From: Chiua virens
Taxonomy: Eukaryota > Basidiomycota > Agaricomycetes > Boletales > Boletaceae
DNA length: 64,000 bases
Assembly (NCBI GenBank): GCA_019787685.1
Contig: JAHNUO010000003.1
Location: 1,426,001 to 1,490,000 of the forward strand
Direction: 5' to 3'
Part shown: positions 1-11,498 of the stretch, piece after piece
Numbering within the stretch: the stretch's first letter is position 1
Layout: each line of letters starts with the position of its first letter
The notes under the pieces: model-generated
Databases searched by the model: none
Told to the model about the DNA's origin: nothing
What the model saw: only the letters and a program-made list of their open reading frames with translations
Position numbers and translations under genes: made by a program

Positions 1-1461
1 CTTTTCCGTCTTTGCGGGCCCGGTTCAAGCTCCCTTCGAAGCGTCCTGTGGAGCATCAATCAGCTGCCAGCCTCCTTATAGGACATTGCGCTTCTGGTTC
101 GAGCGATTTCCGCTACATAATGTTTATCAGATAGAGAGAGAATCGGGATGAATTCTCACGTCTCGCACACGTGAATATTTGTTACGTTCAAGGACATATA
201 CAACCACTGGCAATCCAATCCACCGCAAGCTTTGAAGTTGAGCGATGTAATGTCATGAATAAACGAATAGAGTTTTGCGGTGATTTGTTTATTTATGTTT
301 GAGCAGAATATCATATCATTTGCAGAGCACTAGTACTTACGGCAGTACTTCCGAATAGTCCAATGTCGGGATGACTCACCGATCGACCTATACGCTTCGA
401 GTTAGTCTGACGGACATACTTAATAAAGATGAAACCATAATGTCGACCAGCTAATGAATCTGTAACAGTCTAGTGATTCCTTCACCTCTCGTTCTTCGCA
501 CCCACCATAGCGGCTCGGAAGGCTTCTCTATCACTCAGTACGTAGTGCCAGCTCTCGCAGGACAGTTCGAAAGCTTCTGAAGACCATGGTTCAAAAATAA
601 ATCCATCTTGTTATATATTACAGGTTCCATCTCCCCAGTGAACACCCACTACATCATGACTCCCCGACCACTAGTTAAATCGAGTACTGACCTGAGAATG
701 AAGTCCTACTCCTGGTATCAATGCCGCTTACAGAGCTTCGTCCATCATTTGAACTGCTAGCTCTACCACTCAGTGATTCTAATCAGCGACAGTGTTGGCG
801 TGTCACTGCCTTGCATGCGTATACGGTGTAATCTATATTGATTGTTTGTAACCCCGCCACGCGGTCACCCAGTGTAGCTTATTTCCGACGGAAGTATTTG
901 TCTCAAGGTAGGTCCACGCATGCAAGTGTAGCACAAAGACGCCATGCATGGCGCTAGGGAAAATAAAATGTAATTCCTCAGGGCTGTATAACCTCGGGGT
1001 GTCGCTTGAGTCCGTGGCTACATGGGTTTTGTCCTCTTGGTGCGTTCACAGGTCCCGACACAAGTAAGAGTGTTCATCATCTTGCCAAGCCGTCGCAGAG
1101 CCGCAAGCATCAGCCTCCCACGTCCCCCCAAATTTCCGATTTGATGGGAAGATTATTTCGGGACTCTCTATCGTTCCCCTTTCTCTTAATTTTTTTCCCT
1201 GCCCGAGTTCTAATTTTTCGATCTGATGGGAAGATTATCCCGGACTCTGTATGCTCAAACCGTCTATTTTTCTTGTTCGTCTTGGATCTGAATGGTTAGA
1301 TCGCATATCCGAATCGGCGAACACTTCCGGGCTTATGATAGGCGCGCTTCGGTAATGTTCTCTCGCAAAATGCCAAGACAATTGCTAACCACGGTCCTAC
1401 AAATATCTACCTCCCTCGCCGGCCTCATGTCCATCGCATCTCCCCTTGAACGACCCCTCCT
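1..1461. other. Left-edge region without a recognised gene
   Basis: I found no reading frame with a recognisable domain on either strand. The stretch is moderately AT-rich. The last few hundred bases presumably hold the promoter and 5' leader of the downstream transcription factor. The only structure I can point to is a pair of near-identical 41-base direct repeats, listed separately. Confidence 0.5.
1131..1252. repeat. Tandem pair of about 41-bp direct repeats
   Basis: The bases at 1131-1171 and 1212-1252 match closely with an 81-bp period. Both copies share the core TGATGGGAAGATTAT followed by a GGACTCT box, with a few substitutions. The pair lies 210-330 bp upstream of the Zn2Cys6 gene start, in its likely promoter or leader. 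The repeat is visible directly; a regulatory role is only a guess. Confidence 0.7.
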
Positions 1462-2980
1462 ATGTCTACCGAACTTAGAGCTATTCGCAAAAAGCGATCC
1501 TCCGATACTGTTACCGCTTCCAACCCTGCTCCAGAAGGGGATCACCGTAAACGTCGTCGTAACCGCACGACACAATCATGCCTCAACTGCCATACCTCAA
1601 AGCGAATGGTATGCATATTTACAAATGCCATTCCGCAGTCATTTATGACCGCCTCTAGTGCGACAGAAAGCGTCCATGTGGCCGCTGTACGCAACTTGGT
1701 TTGGTATGTCCTGCTAATGACGATTATGTCTGGGGTCATTGAAGCTCAACGATGCTCCCACAGACTGGGCTGTGTGTCTATGAAGTTGACGACCCTAGTC
1801 AACGAACCGATATTCAAGATGAGAGTTCGCGACTGCGTAAGAGAGTAGCTGAGCTCGAAGGTGTCATTCGTGAGGTAGGTTCTGGGGGTGAAAATCGAGG
1901 GAAATCACTCATGTATTCAACTCAGTTGAAGAATAAACCCCATCCTCGATGGGCGAAATCTGGATCCAGTCCGGGTGAAGAGTTCGAAAAGTGCCATGCG
2001 CGTTCTCGATCTATGTCTACTTCGGAAGATTCTGTCCTGGATGCTCAACGTCAATCAGAGCCACTTCCACTTCCACTTCCACTTCCTCCCACGACAACTT
2101 CGATTGCGAATGCGAACGAAGAGCCTCTCGATAAGCAATCGGCATCGTCTCTACTCGAGGAGACGTTTCAACCAGATTATCTTTCATCTTCGTTTACACC
2201 TCCCCTCTCAACTTTGTCATACTCCCCTTATTTCGACATCAGCTCTCCGCCAAGCGCGCCATCAACCGGCATCGTGACTCCAACGGATGAACATCCTCAA
2301 GTTCAAATCGTGGTGGCGGGCGATCAACCATCACTGACGAACGACATCGATCTCGCATCTCTCTTTATGTCATATCCGGATTTACTGGGTTGCGATGAAA
2401 GTTCCGGACACGTTGACCGTGCAGCCCCGGACCAATACCCACCCCCAGCAACATCTGGATCCCCATTCGATGAAATATAACCACGGACAATATTTGGACG
2501 GACACTGCGGCTGTCTGAACGAGGTCGCAAGCTACAACGTGCTACTGGAATTATCACTTCGATTGCGCAAGGCTGCAGATATTCTCAGCCATTCCGCCAA
2601 CCATCGTTTCCACAGCGACCCCTGTCCGCTCAACCAGAAAATAGTAGATCTGGATGCTTATGCAACGTAAGTGTCACGTTCTCCATTGTCGTGCTTGGCG
2701 GTTCGTCTAACAGGGTGATAGAACTGCACTTGGGAACATCACTGCTTCCCCTAACGACTTTGGATCAGTACCTCTGCGCTCTCGTGCCAATACAGCACCA
2801 AGCAATACCGTTTCTACGGGTTTCTCCGCGAACAATTGTATCCCACCCGTGCGCACGCCAGCAATTTCCCCACCATCACTACGTGGCTTTCGGCCATGGA
2901 ATGTCGCACCGTGTTCCGCGGACACTGCTACATCGTGCGACGAGTCGTTCATGACCTGGGAACCATCACGGCGGGGATAA
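1462..2980 (+). CDS. Zn2Cys6 fungal transcription factor
   Basis: Likely a nuclear DNA-binding regulator. The N-terminus carries a basic stretch (KRRRNRTTQS) and then a binuclear zinc cluster of the CxxCx6C...PCxxC...C type. The cluster is assembled only after splicing: exon 1 ends at 1608 after CLNCHTSKRM, exon 2 is 1659-1703 (CDRKRPCGRCTQLGL), and exon 3 starts at 1764 with TGLCVYEVDDP. A short leucine/arginine heptad (SSRLRKRVAELEGVI) follows, as in dimerising Gal4-type proteins. A further 51-nt intron at 1875-1925 is possible. The C-terminal block (CGCLNEVASYNVLLELSLRL) is typical of a basidiomycete subfamily. After an intron at 2667-2721 the protein ends with SCDESFMTWEPSRRG at 2980. Between about 2395 and 2480 the frame changes and I see no convincing intron, so an indel or mis-read base is likely there. 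Targets are unknown. Confidence 0.85.
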
Positions 2981-5247
2981 GTTATTAGCTGTACCTGATT
3001 ATTTCTCCATCGATTTAGATAATCTGCTTTGTACCATCATCTTGCTAAGCTCGTTGGCACTTCGATTATTCGAACCTTGACACTTCGGCATCGTTGCTGT
3101 GTACGTACTACTAGAGCAAGCCAGTGTGCTTCTGAAGTTATTTGTGGTTCAATTTCGAGTAAGAACACCAGACTGTACTTGGTAACTGATTGATTGGATG
3201 GCCTGCGAATCGGCCCGCCCAACGTTTCCCGCGTTGGTGGGGGCCACATGGAAGTTCCCATTGATACCGCAAGAACCAAGGAACTTATCAGTACCTGTAA
3301 ATTCAGACAACACCTAAAGCGTTGATCGATAAGCAACTTGAGGCGTGATCGGCTAAAGGTTAATATTAAATTTTGACGCTTCACCAGGAAAAGTAATGTT
3401 GATCTATGGAAGCATTTGCTAGGACGAATGAGAATTTTTTTAGAAACAAGTTGCTTTGTGTAACTGAGGTTGGCTGTCATACTAAAACATCACACACAGA
3501 GATAGCGCTTGTGAGATCGAGCTACCTGCGAATAACCAAGGGGCTTTGGGTCGCAAAGGGGGACCGAGCGTCCGCGGAATCCGGATTGCATGTTGGTTGA
3601 AAGTCGCAGAGTGAGTCCCGGCCCCTCAGAGAGGCCCGAGGCTTCACGGAGAACCTTGTATGAAGGGAGCCCAGTGCGATCCATTCTCTCCGTGTCAATC
3701 ATTCCATGTCAATCGGGGTAAGATGTTGATCTTCGGAACGATACTAGACATCGATATCCCCTACTAGGGTCCGTATACATGGATTGATCGCTGCATGACT
3801 CGGATCGATATTGTTGATATCGTGCATTGAAGCATTCTCATTCTAGGCCCTGTTGGTCCGGTCAGCATCCCCTGGATCCGGTCGTCGGTGCGTACATTGC
3901 ACGAATACCAGTAACCCCGCTGGTCCCAGTCTCTTCATGAGATTTGTCGACATCTTTCTTCCGTTTAATTTTCTTCGCGGAGTGATCAACCTTATCATAC
4001 TCCACTTGTCCCATGGTGCAATAAAGTTATTGCAGTCGAACGCCAATGAATTGACTCGACTGACGACCGGATTATTATTATGCCGCCCACCTGTTACAAA
4101 ATGCTGCGAAATTTCTGTCAAAACTCGGCTATTATTGATGGCAGTTCCTATGAGATACCGAATACACTTGCCAGTGACTTTGACTTGAGTGACAATCGTG
4201 CTTGTTAGGACGTCTACTTGTACGGATTTCAGTCAGGTTCACGATTGAAATATTGACAATTAGAAGGGCACGAGAACCTACGCGTCGCCGAGGGGCTTGG
4301 CTTCGGCAATGGCGGGCGAAGTCTTGAGCTACGTCGGTCGATTCTACAGCTCGTTGCGCCTCCTTCAAACCAGACCAAGGCTCATATGTGCACTCGAAAA
4401 CCGTGTTCGATAGAACTATTCGACGATCAGTATTCAACTTCCAACGGGACCCGTGACGCCCGTCCGCCGGAGCTGAGCAACCAGTCGTTTTGCGTCGAAT
4501 TTGAACTCGCGGAACGAACAGGTTACTCGGAGATCTCACGATTACCCCTCGGGGATTGGAAGTTCAAGTTGTTGGAAAGCTCCCGGGACTGGCTTCACAA
4601 GGTCGGCGGAGTTCTGGTGATCGAGGAAAGCTGTACGATGGATGACTTGTCTGGGAAATAGGCGCTGAAAAGGTGGCGGCAGTCGGAAGCAGGACCCGCA
4701 TGGGCACAGTAAGGGACCGTAAGGGCCACAACTTGAGACTCGAACGAGGCTCGGCAAGGGTAGTGGCCAGCGATTGGAAAGAAAACCACGGATACCACGC
4801 CGTAGCTTCTCCAAGTTTGCGTGTGATGTAGGGATGAATAGTCTGGGAAATGATACCAACTATTCATACCAAGTAGTATGGAAGTGAACTAGTGAACTAC
4901 TAGTGAACGAAGGAGCACAGGAAGGCGTGATGATGTCATCCTGCTCCACAAATCATGATCACCGGTACCGGTGTACGACATGGCATACGGTACTAGGCAA
5001 AATTTGAGCTCCCTTTCTCTTCCATTCCAACGACCGAGCTGGTATAGTGCCCGGTGAGAGCAGTACCCCGTAGAAAAACCTCGGACTTTCGAGAAGGATC
5101 GATTTTTGACCCAATCCGACCGAAAATACAATAATTGGATTAGATAATTATTTAATAAGCAGTTGTCGATATGTTTAAACTCCGATCCCGCGGGCTTAGC
5201 AAACTTTCTCAGACGACTTCGAGCCCATTGCACTGACCAACTTCAGT
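2981..5247. other. 2.3-kb intergenic region, no gene recognised
   Basis: Short open frames exist on both strands, but none shows a recognisable domain, a plausible intron series or family resemblance. The last part must contain the U2AF1 promoter. A perfect palindrome is listed separately. Confidence 0.45.
4960..4973. repeat. 14-bp perfect palindrome CACCGGTACCGGTG
   Basis: The sequence equals its own reverse complement. It lies 275 bp upstream of the U2AF1 start codon in otherwise featureless DNA. It could be a binding site for a dimeric regulator or chance. Confidence 0.6.
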
Positions 5248-6137
5248 ATGGCTTCTCACCTGGTACGTCTTGTGTCCTTGTAGTGCATTCAGTGCGCTCA
5301 CTTGTCTTTAGGCAAACATCTTTGGAACAGAACAGGATCGTGTCAACTGCTCTTTCTACTACAAAGTTCGTCCCTTCTTTCTCTTGAGTCTTCAGTCGCT
5401 CACTCTCCTTTAGATTGGTGCCTGTAGGCACGGGGATAGGTGTTCACGCAAGCACATCAGACCTCCCTTCTCCCAAACTATCTTGCTGCCCAATGTCTAC
5501 CACAATCCTGCTCACGACCCTGTCTGCAAGCTTTCGGAACAAGAATTGCAAGAGGGTTTCGACGCGGTGTATGAGGACCTGTATTGCGAATTAGCAAAGT
5601 TTGGTCACCTGCTGGAGTTGCATGTGAGTCCTTTCATTGCCATCGGTGGTCCGAAACTCATTCCATCCAGGTATGCGACAACGTTGGCGACCACCTTATC
5701 GGCAACGTGTATGCCCGTTATGAATGGGAAACAGAGGCACAAGCTGCCGTTGACAATCTGAATGATCGATGGTATGCAGGTTTGTGTCAACCCTTTTTGT
5801 TTGTCGACATCATCCTGATTTATTTCATCAGGCCGCCCACTATACGCCGAGCTTTCCCCCGTCACGGACTTCAGGGAGGCCTGCTGTCGACAAAATGAAA
5901 ACGGAGAGTGCAACCGTGGAGGGATTTTGCAACTTCATGCACTTACGATTGGCTTCCAAGGACCTCGTATCGTCTTTGCGTGCAGGACAAAGACTTGAAA
6001 GACGGTTAAATCCCCCGAAGCACGATAGCGGTGGGGGCGGATGGGAGCCTACTAGGAGGGATGGTGGTAAAGGCCGAAGTGCTAGCCCCCCCAAACGAGG
6101 AGGAAACAGCGGAGAGGATCGTTGGACACGGAAATGA
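5248..6137 (+). CDS. U2AF1: U2AF small subunit (U2AF35), 3' splice-site recognition factor
   Basis: U2AF35 contacts the AG of the 3' splice site and recruits U2 snRNP with U2AF65. The spliced protein starts MASHLANIFGTEQDRVNCSF and continues with the first CCCH zinc finger ([20 protein letters not shown]). The atypical UHM/RRM follows (CDNVGDHLIGNVYARY). It ends with the second CCCH finger in a block that is near-invariant in the family (AELSPVTDFREACC, then CNRGGFCNFMHL). A short Arg/Gly-rich tail replaces the long RS domain of animals. Introns are clear: after MASHL (5263-5311), after FYYK, after LLELH, and after RWYAG. The start is fixed by homology over the first five residues. No frame break is seen. 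It is convergent with ALG14. Confidence 0.95.
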
Positions 6138-6485
6138 ATGATTTTCTGTATGAAAATGCCTTCGTATAGCTATTGTTGCTGTCTACAGGTGACTTGCCGG
6201 GCGTAGTCCACGTACTTGTCCCATCGTCGATCGTTATCAATTCATTGTCTTGCCTATGAGACTCCCTGGCCCTGTGCCCCACTGAATGACCTGAGACAAC
6301 GTGTCAAAGGCCTTTGAAAATATTCGTTCGCACCGCGTAATGCTCAACAGAAGTGTGATTGCAAATTCACGACATCGGAAGATGCCAAGTCCGAGCAAGG
6401 GAAGTCCCGAAACACCGACTGATAGGCAGCTCTGCCTCAGTAACCAATGGGGGAATATGGTCCTGGAAGCCCCGTGCCCACCGCA
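6138..6485. other. Convergent 3' intergenic region between U2AF1 and ALG14
   Basis: This 348-bp gap separates the stop codons of two converging genes. It should hold both 3' UTRs and poly(A) sites. I see no gene. Confidence 0.6.
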
Positions 6486-7412
6486 TCAAACCAAGCATCC
6501 ATAATACTCCTCACGGCCACTTCCTGATATCAGGTCTGGCCATTGTACAAGAAAGCTATCAGTCGATTAATGGGGTTACACCTAGGATTAGAGGGGATCG
6601 ACCTACCGGTCGACCAAGTAGCGCAAGATCTTCCCAGAGAATGAGAGAGAATGTACACGTGCATATGATTCTACGTATAATCAGTTTTTGGATGCGGCAG
6701 GACCGAGAAACTGGTCGGGGGCGGTGAGAGTTATCGCGTGATATCCTGTAAACGAGGCGCTCACCTTGTTCGCTACAACGGTGATACAAAGGGGTACACA
6801 TGTTCCCGGACCGTTTAGTATCAATAGGTCCGCAAAGGGGGTTCCAAGAGAACCGGCCTTGAGGAGTGGAGTGATGGTTACTAGATATATGCAAGCCAAG
6901 CACGAGCGAATAAAGGTCGGAGGGACGGTCCACATGGGCTGGTGAACACGCCGAGCGCGAGGGATCGTCAAGATACTGAATTCCTTGTGGTCATCGAGGT
7001 TATCAGATCCCTGAAACACTGTAAGGACGCTGAGATAGGTCGAAGCGGAGTGAGAACAGACGGAGATAGGATTACTGGGCATTTTGGAATGTTCCAAAGA
7101 CAGTAGCTTTGGTCGAGCTCAGAGTGTCTCCTTCGCTAACGATGTATACCCTTGGAGAATAACGGGAGAAGTCCAAGGCAGATATCATCATCAGCGCCTC
7201 ATTGGTGTGCCCGCCTAAAGTTCACATGAATGATGAGGGAAGGTTGCACCGACGACACGAGGATTGTCAAAAAAACCTGAGCCAAGGAACACGGCCAAGA
7301 CGCATTTGTCACCCTCCTTTCTTTTTGATGGTTTTGACGGATTGTTGGATGACACCACGTATACTCTGGTCAACAGCAGAGCAACGAGGAGTAATATGAT
7401 TTGGAAGAACAT
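6486..7412 (-). CDS. ALG14: ALG14, membrane-anchor subunit of the UDP-GlcNAc transferase
   Basis: ALG14 anchors ALG13 at the ER membrane and together they add the second GlcNAc to dolichol-PP-GlcNAc in N-glycan assembly. The protein starts MFFQIILLLVALLLTRVYV, an N-terminal membrane anchor. Then comes KEGDKCVLAVFLGSG, an intron ending near 7235, and GHTNEALMMISALDFSRYSP plus VYIVSEGDTLS, which are hallmark ALG14 blocks. Later exons give FSILTIPRARRVHQ, NGPGTCVPLCI, VESYARVHSLSFSGKIL and finally FLVQWPDLI with the stop at 6486. The exon join around 7010-7110 is unresolved. The codon just before the conserved LYVESYARV block is TGA in frame (6681-6683, beside a run of five A). So the gene as written is interrupted; this may be an error or a real nonsense mutation. 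Confidence 0.85.
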
Positions 7413-7932
7413 GTCAGACGTGGCGACTCTGGAAGGCACCAACTCGTAAAGCTGGGATGTATCGAGTGAGGTACTAAGACAAGCCACGATACAAGTTATG
7501 AGTCCGTACCGCTCCAAGTAAGTAAAGTCTGAGTAGGTTGTCAATGGGAAGGCATGTGGATGCGTAGTCTAACTTTTTCATAATGCATATGGTAGTGCAT
7601 AAATTACGTATTGCATCGGTTTTCAGCTAATCCACAGAGTACACACATTTTTGCGTAATGAATAATGCGTAAATTATGCTCTGGACATAGAATATGTGGT
7701 GGGAGATGTGTACCATATTTTCGGTGCGCTGTTGCCTGGTGCCGATGAACGGCGGGAATGAAATGTTAGGTTACCGCCGAGTAGAAGCTCTCGTAGTATG
7801 CACCATCTTAACTGAGATGAGCCAAGATATTACTATCTTACGGTACAATTGGGCGCAAATAAATAGCATATATACATATATGTTGTAATGTACAAAGTAC
7901 ATTGACAACACTAAGGTACAGAGGCGCAAACC
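7413..7932. other. AT-rich gap between ALG14 and a transposon remnant
   Basis: No gene is recognised. Around 7580-7682 the sequence repeats AT-rich motifs such as GCATAAATTACG and GCGTAAATTATGC in both orientations. This could be the eroded edge of the neighbouring DNA transposon, but I cannot define a terminal inverted repeat. The ALG14 promoter must lie here. Confidence 0.4.
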
Positions 7933-8990
7933 ATGACCAAAACCTGCACTATTCAATCGAAAGCTGCGAGGGGACGTTCACCGGCACAACGTACCCGGGC
8001 CTGCCACCTCTGCGAAGTCTATCAACTCCAACAAGCGTGAAAACCTTACCTTACATGACTGGCTCACCGTTTTCGCATTCACCGACTCCCATCCAAACGT
8101 ATCCCAAGAGCGCTTAAAGGGTCGCGAACAGAGAAACGTGTTGAGTCACATCCAAACGCGCTGTCTAGCAGACGTCCTCGTATCATCGCCAGTCCGGACA
8201 TCGAAAAAAGCACTGCTGTTGTGGGTGCTGTCCATGCAGGAGAAGGGAGAAATGCTGATCCGCAGGCCTGGAGCATCCTTCGCGATTCCGCTACAAACAA
8301 TGATGTATCGCTCGTGGCTGCCGAAACTCGACTCCAAGAACTTCTTTGGAAATCGTATATAAACGAGCATTGGCGGTCTGCTCTCCGGGCCGTCATGGAT
8401 GCAGAAGGTGACGCTGTACAAGCATCAGCGGTCATCGAGAAACTTGCCACCGCAGCTACTCACTGGACCGGGCTTACAATCAAATTCCTACCTTATTGCA
8501 CGGATCATCACAGCTCGCGGCTGCTGAAAAAGAACCCAGAGATTCCATTCGGCATTTAAAAATTAAAGGATCTCAAGGTCGGAACGCTAATGTCCGTTGA
8601 TGAGTTTCTTGGACCCAAGGAAGAAGCAGAAGTTGGGCAGCAGGGTGTATCAGTTTGAAAGGTGGGGATGCAACCATCATTGCAGAGGTCCAGTACCGAA
8701 TGGCAATCGAGCGAGATGAGATAATAGAGAACGACTCCGACGAAGAAGACATCCAACCTCCGGAGGCACCCATGCCGTGTTCAAAAATCATCCGGCTCTG
8801 CGAGAAACTTGAGACAGGTTGCATGACGCGAGGTAATGCAAGCATCTCTCTAGAGTTAATCCGCCAACTTTGCATGTTTCGTGGGGTGATGCACCATGAG
8901 GAACTGCAGAATGCGACGCTGAGCACCGGAAAGGCATCGCGTGTCACGGGACTGTCACAAGTGTCACAGTGTAGTTCTACATATCTTGTT
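7933..8990 (+). mobile_element. Decayed pogo/Tigger-type (DDE_1) DNA transposon remnant
   Basis: From about 7990 a single frame reads KRENLTLHDWLTVFAFTDSH then PNVSQE, the N-terminal helix-turn-helix start of fungal Tigger-like transposases. It continues into a CENP-B-type block containing KKALLLWVLSMQEKGEMLI. A possible start is the ATG at 7933, one frame off. Instead of the DDE catalytic core the sequence then jumps to C-terminal-like fragments: NEHWRSALRAVMDAEGDAV at about 8360, then an acidic stretch and SLELIRQLCMFRGVMHHEEL near 8850-8900. The catalytic middle is deleted and several frames are used, so it cannot make a working transposase. I did not find target-site duplications. Family assignment rests on motif memory. 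Confidence 0.6.
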
Positions 8991-9033
8991 TGCATTGGGA
9001 AATGGCCGTAATATTATTATTAGCGACTTAGAC

Positions 9034-11389
9034 ATGGATCTGCAGCTCGTCCGTGAGTTACGGGACTCGATCAAAGATTGCTCAGAGAGAGGCCTCGTCG
9101 TTTCCAGTAAATGGTATGTTGCTGCACACTATCGTACGAACGTAACATTATTGAAAATGTTTAGGTCTGCCGAGCTTTATCTCTCGGTACCACAGCATAA
9201 ACGCGACGCGCTGGTTGCTGAGCCGGGGACAGGATTCTCGACCTCGACGCCGGCACGTGCCCGTTCTCCTCGCCCGTCGCTTGCGTTTGGTGCTTCTCCC
9301 ACTCTAGGTGCTGCATCGATCACCTCAGGGAGACACCAAACCTCTTCTGAACCGTCCGCGAGCCAAGAACGCGAAACTGAACTTCAGCAGGCCGAAGAAG
9401 CTACTCTTCTTGCCGCCCAGTCATACGTGACATCCAAAGACTTTAGCAGAGCGGTACACGTGCTACGCAACTGTCGAAGCCTCAAGGCACAGTTTTTATC
9501 TATATACTGTCAATTTTTAGTAGGTCCAGTTAGTAGCATCTGTTCAAACTTACGAGCGAGATGTGAACATAGATCAGCGAAAAGAAGACGGAGAGAGATT
9601 GGTATAAACACTACAGTGAGTTTCCACAAGGGGAATTCGTATTGCTCACCAAGATTGTTGTGTAGACATTCGGGGACATCCTCCAATACCTTTCAACCGA
9701 TCCCTGCTACTTCATCTCGAGGCCGTCAAGAATGCCGTCGACCCCTGGCTGCTGTTCTTGTAGGAGTTCCTCATATTTGCCGGCTTTACAACTGGCTTCA
9801 CGTCTGCATCTTGATAGGAAAGGACTTTTCTTCTCGCGTTTAAATCGAAGAGAAGAGGCGATTGAGAGTATCATTTTATCAATCAGCGGATATCCATGGA
9901 ATTGGTCTGCATGGACCCTGTTAGGACGGTGCATCGGAGACGGAGAAGAGGTTAGCCTGCTTGCATCTTATCTACGCTTGCGACTGATTGTTTCAGTTAT
10001 CGTCCTTGTTACCGCTATTCTCGTTATCCCCAAGTCACCCTCTCGTGCAACTTTTCCAAATCAAAACGATGAACGAGCTTAATAGTCCGACGGAGAACGA
10101 GCTCATGATGTGTGATCGTCTTCTGAGTGAGGACTTTTTTCAAGGGAGCCCATGGGTGATGAGTCTCCGCGCTTGCGTGCTGTATCACTTGCACGGTCAG
10201 CAGACTACACTTTGCCATTTGATCCGATGATCAAGACTAACGCGAGATTGTCCAAAGACTTTGGACAGGCAGAGAAAACAGTTCGAAAAAATTCTTGCTG
10301 TCGCCCCATACCGAGTCGACGATATAGACGTGTATTCAAATATTCTCTATGTCACTGAAAACCGTTTAAAGCTATCCCGCCTTGCTCACGAATTCCTTGA
10401 ACTTGACAAAGATCGGCCTGAAGTATGCTGTCTTGTTGGTGAGTGGCATTTTTCTCGACGCATGCACGTTTGGTGATATGGTCTTAGGGAACCATTATTC
10501 ACTTCGCGCCGAACACGAGAAGGCAGTGAAATACTTCAGACGCGCTACAGAATTGGACCGCACCTATCTGTCGGCTTGGACGCTCATGGGTCATGAGTAC
10601 GTTGAAATGAAGAATTCGCATGCGGCAATCGAGGCGTATCGACGTGCAGTCGGTAGGTGTTGATAGCGGCCAGAATAACACAGAACGCGGACTTGACGCT
10701 TCGTAGATGTCAACAGGAAGGATTACAGAGCGTGGTATGGCCTTGGTCAGGCCTACGAGTTGTTGAGCATGCACCAATATGCACTCTACTATTATCAGCG
10801 AGCTACAGCTCTGCGGTGAGCACCTGTGACATTGCATTCTGTCTCTCATCTCACAAACTGTAGTCCGTACGATGTGCGACTGTGGCAGGCCCAGGCGTTG
10901 TGCTACGAAGAAATTGGACGGTGAGAGATCTGTCGTTGATGTGGAGTAGAAACTGTACTGATCTCCTTCCGAAACAGAACGAGAGATGCTGTGGAATGCC
11001 TTAAGCGCGCACTGCTAGGTGCCGACGCCCGGGAAACTACAATCAACTTGAAGTTGGCGAAGTTGTACGAAGAGTTGCAAGAACTCGCCGAGGCTGCCGC
11101 GTACCACCGGAAGGTGGTGGAAATTTGTTGCGCTGAGGGTACTTTGATAATTACTCCATTATTCTGACATGTGCTGATGAGTCTTACAGATCGTCCAGTG
11201 CAGGACTATGCCAAGTCTAGTATCTATGTTGCGCGTCACCAGATGGTGACGCCTGGTGGTGATCTGACGCTAGCGAGGGAATACTTGGAACGGGTTGCAG
11301 GCAGCAATGCTGAGGAGGTTACACAGGCTGCAGATTGGCTGAAAAAACTAAAGTCTGTACTGCTACTTCGACCCCAGGTCGGATCATAG
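9034..11389 (+). CDS. CDC23: Anaphase-promoting complex subunit 8 (CDC23), TPR protein
   Basis: CDC23/APC8 is a tetratricopeptide scaffold of the APC/C ubiquitin ligase that drives mitotic exit. The start [20 protein letters not shown] fits the family N-terminus. An early intron follows SSKW, then a short Pro/Ser linker (about 9230-9380). The TPR array is continuous to the end: [33 protein letters not shown] with [15 protein letters not shown], the diagnostic FGQAEKQFEKIL and [29 protein letters not shown] with [33 protein letters not shown], and the C-terminal [11 protein letters not shown]. About ten short introns are needed, several giving exact family matches across the joins (for example FLISEKK and [12 protein letters not shown]). 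The start lies just after a transposon remnant. It is followed by the GLTSCR1 gene 110 bp downstream. Confidence 0.93.
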
Positions 11390-11498
11390 TGAATAAAGTC
11401 TGGACCAGCCCTAAATGTATGGCTGAGTGGGCGGCTATTCACGCGGTCACGGGGATTGTCACCACGCAAAGCATACCAAACACGACAAAGTCAAGGAA

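Noticed and set aside
3037..3480. 147-codon minus-strand frame
   Set aside because: No domain, odd composition, no supporting introns or neighbours.
8655..9011. Separate acidic protein upstream of CDC23
   Set aside because: Its end resembles the C-terminal part of Tigger-type transposases and it lies in line with the N-terminal remnant, so it is treated as part of the dead element.
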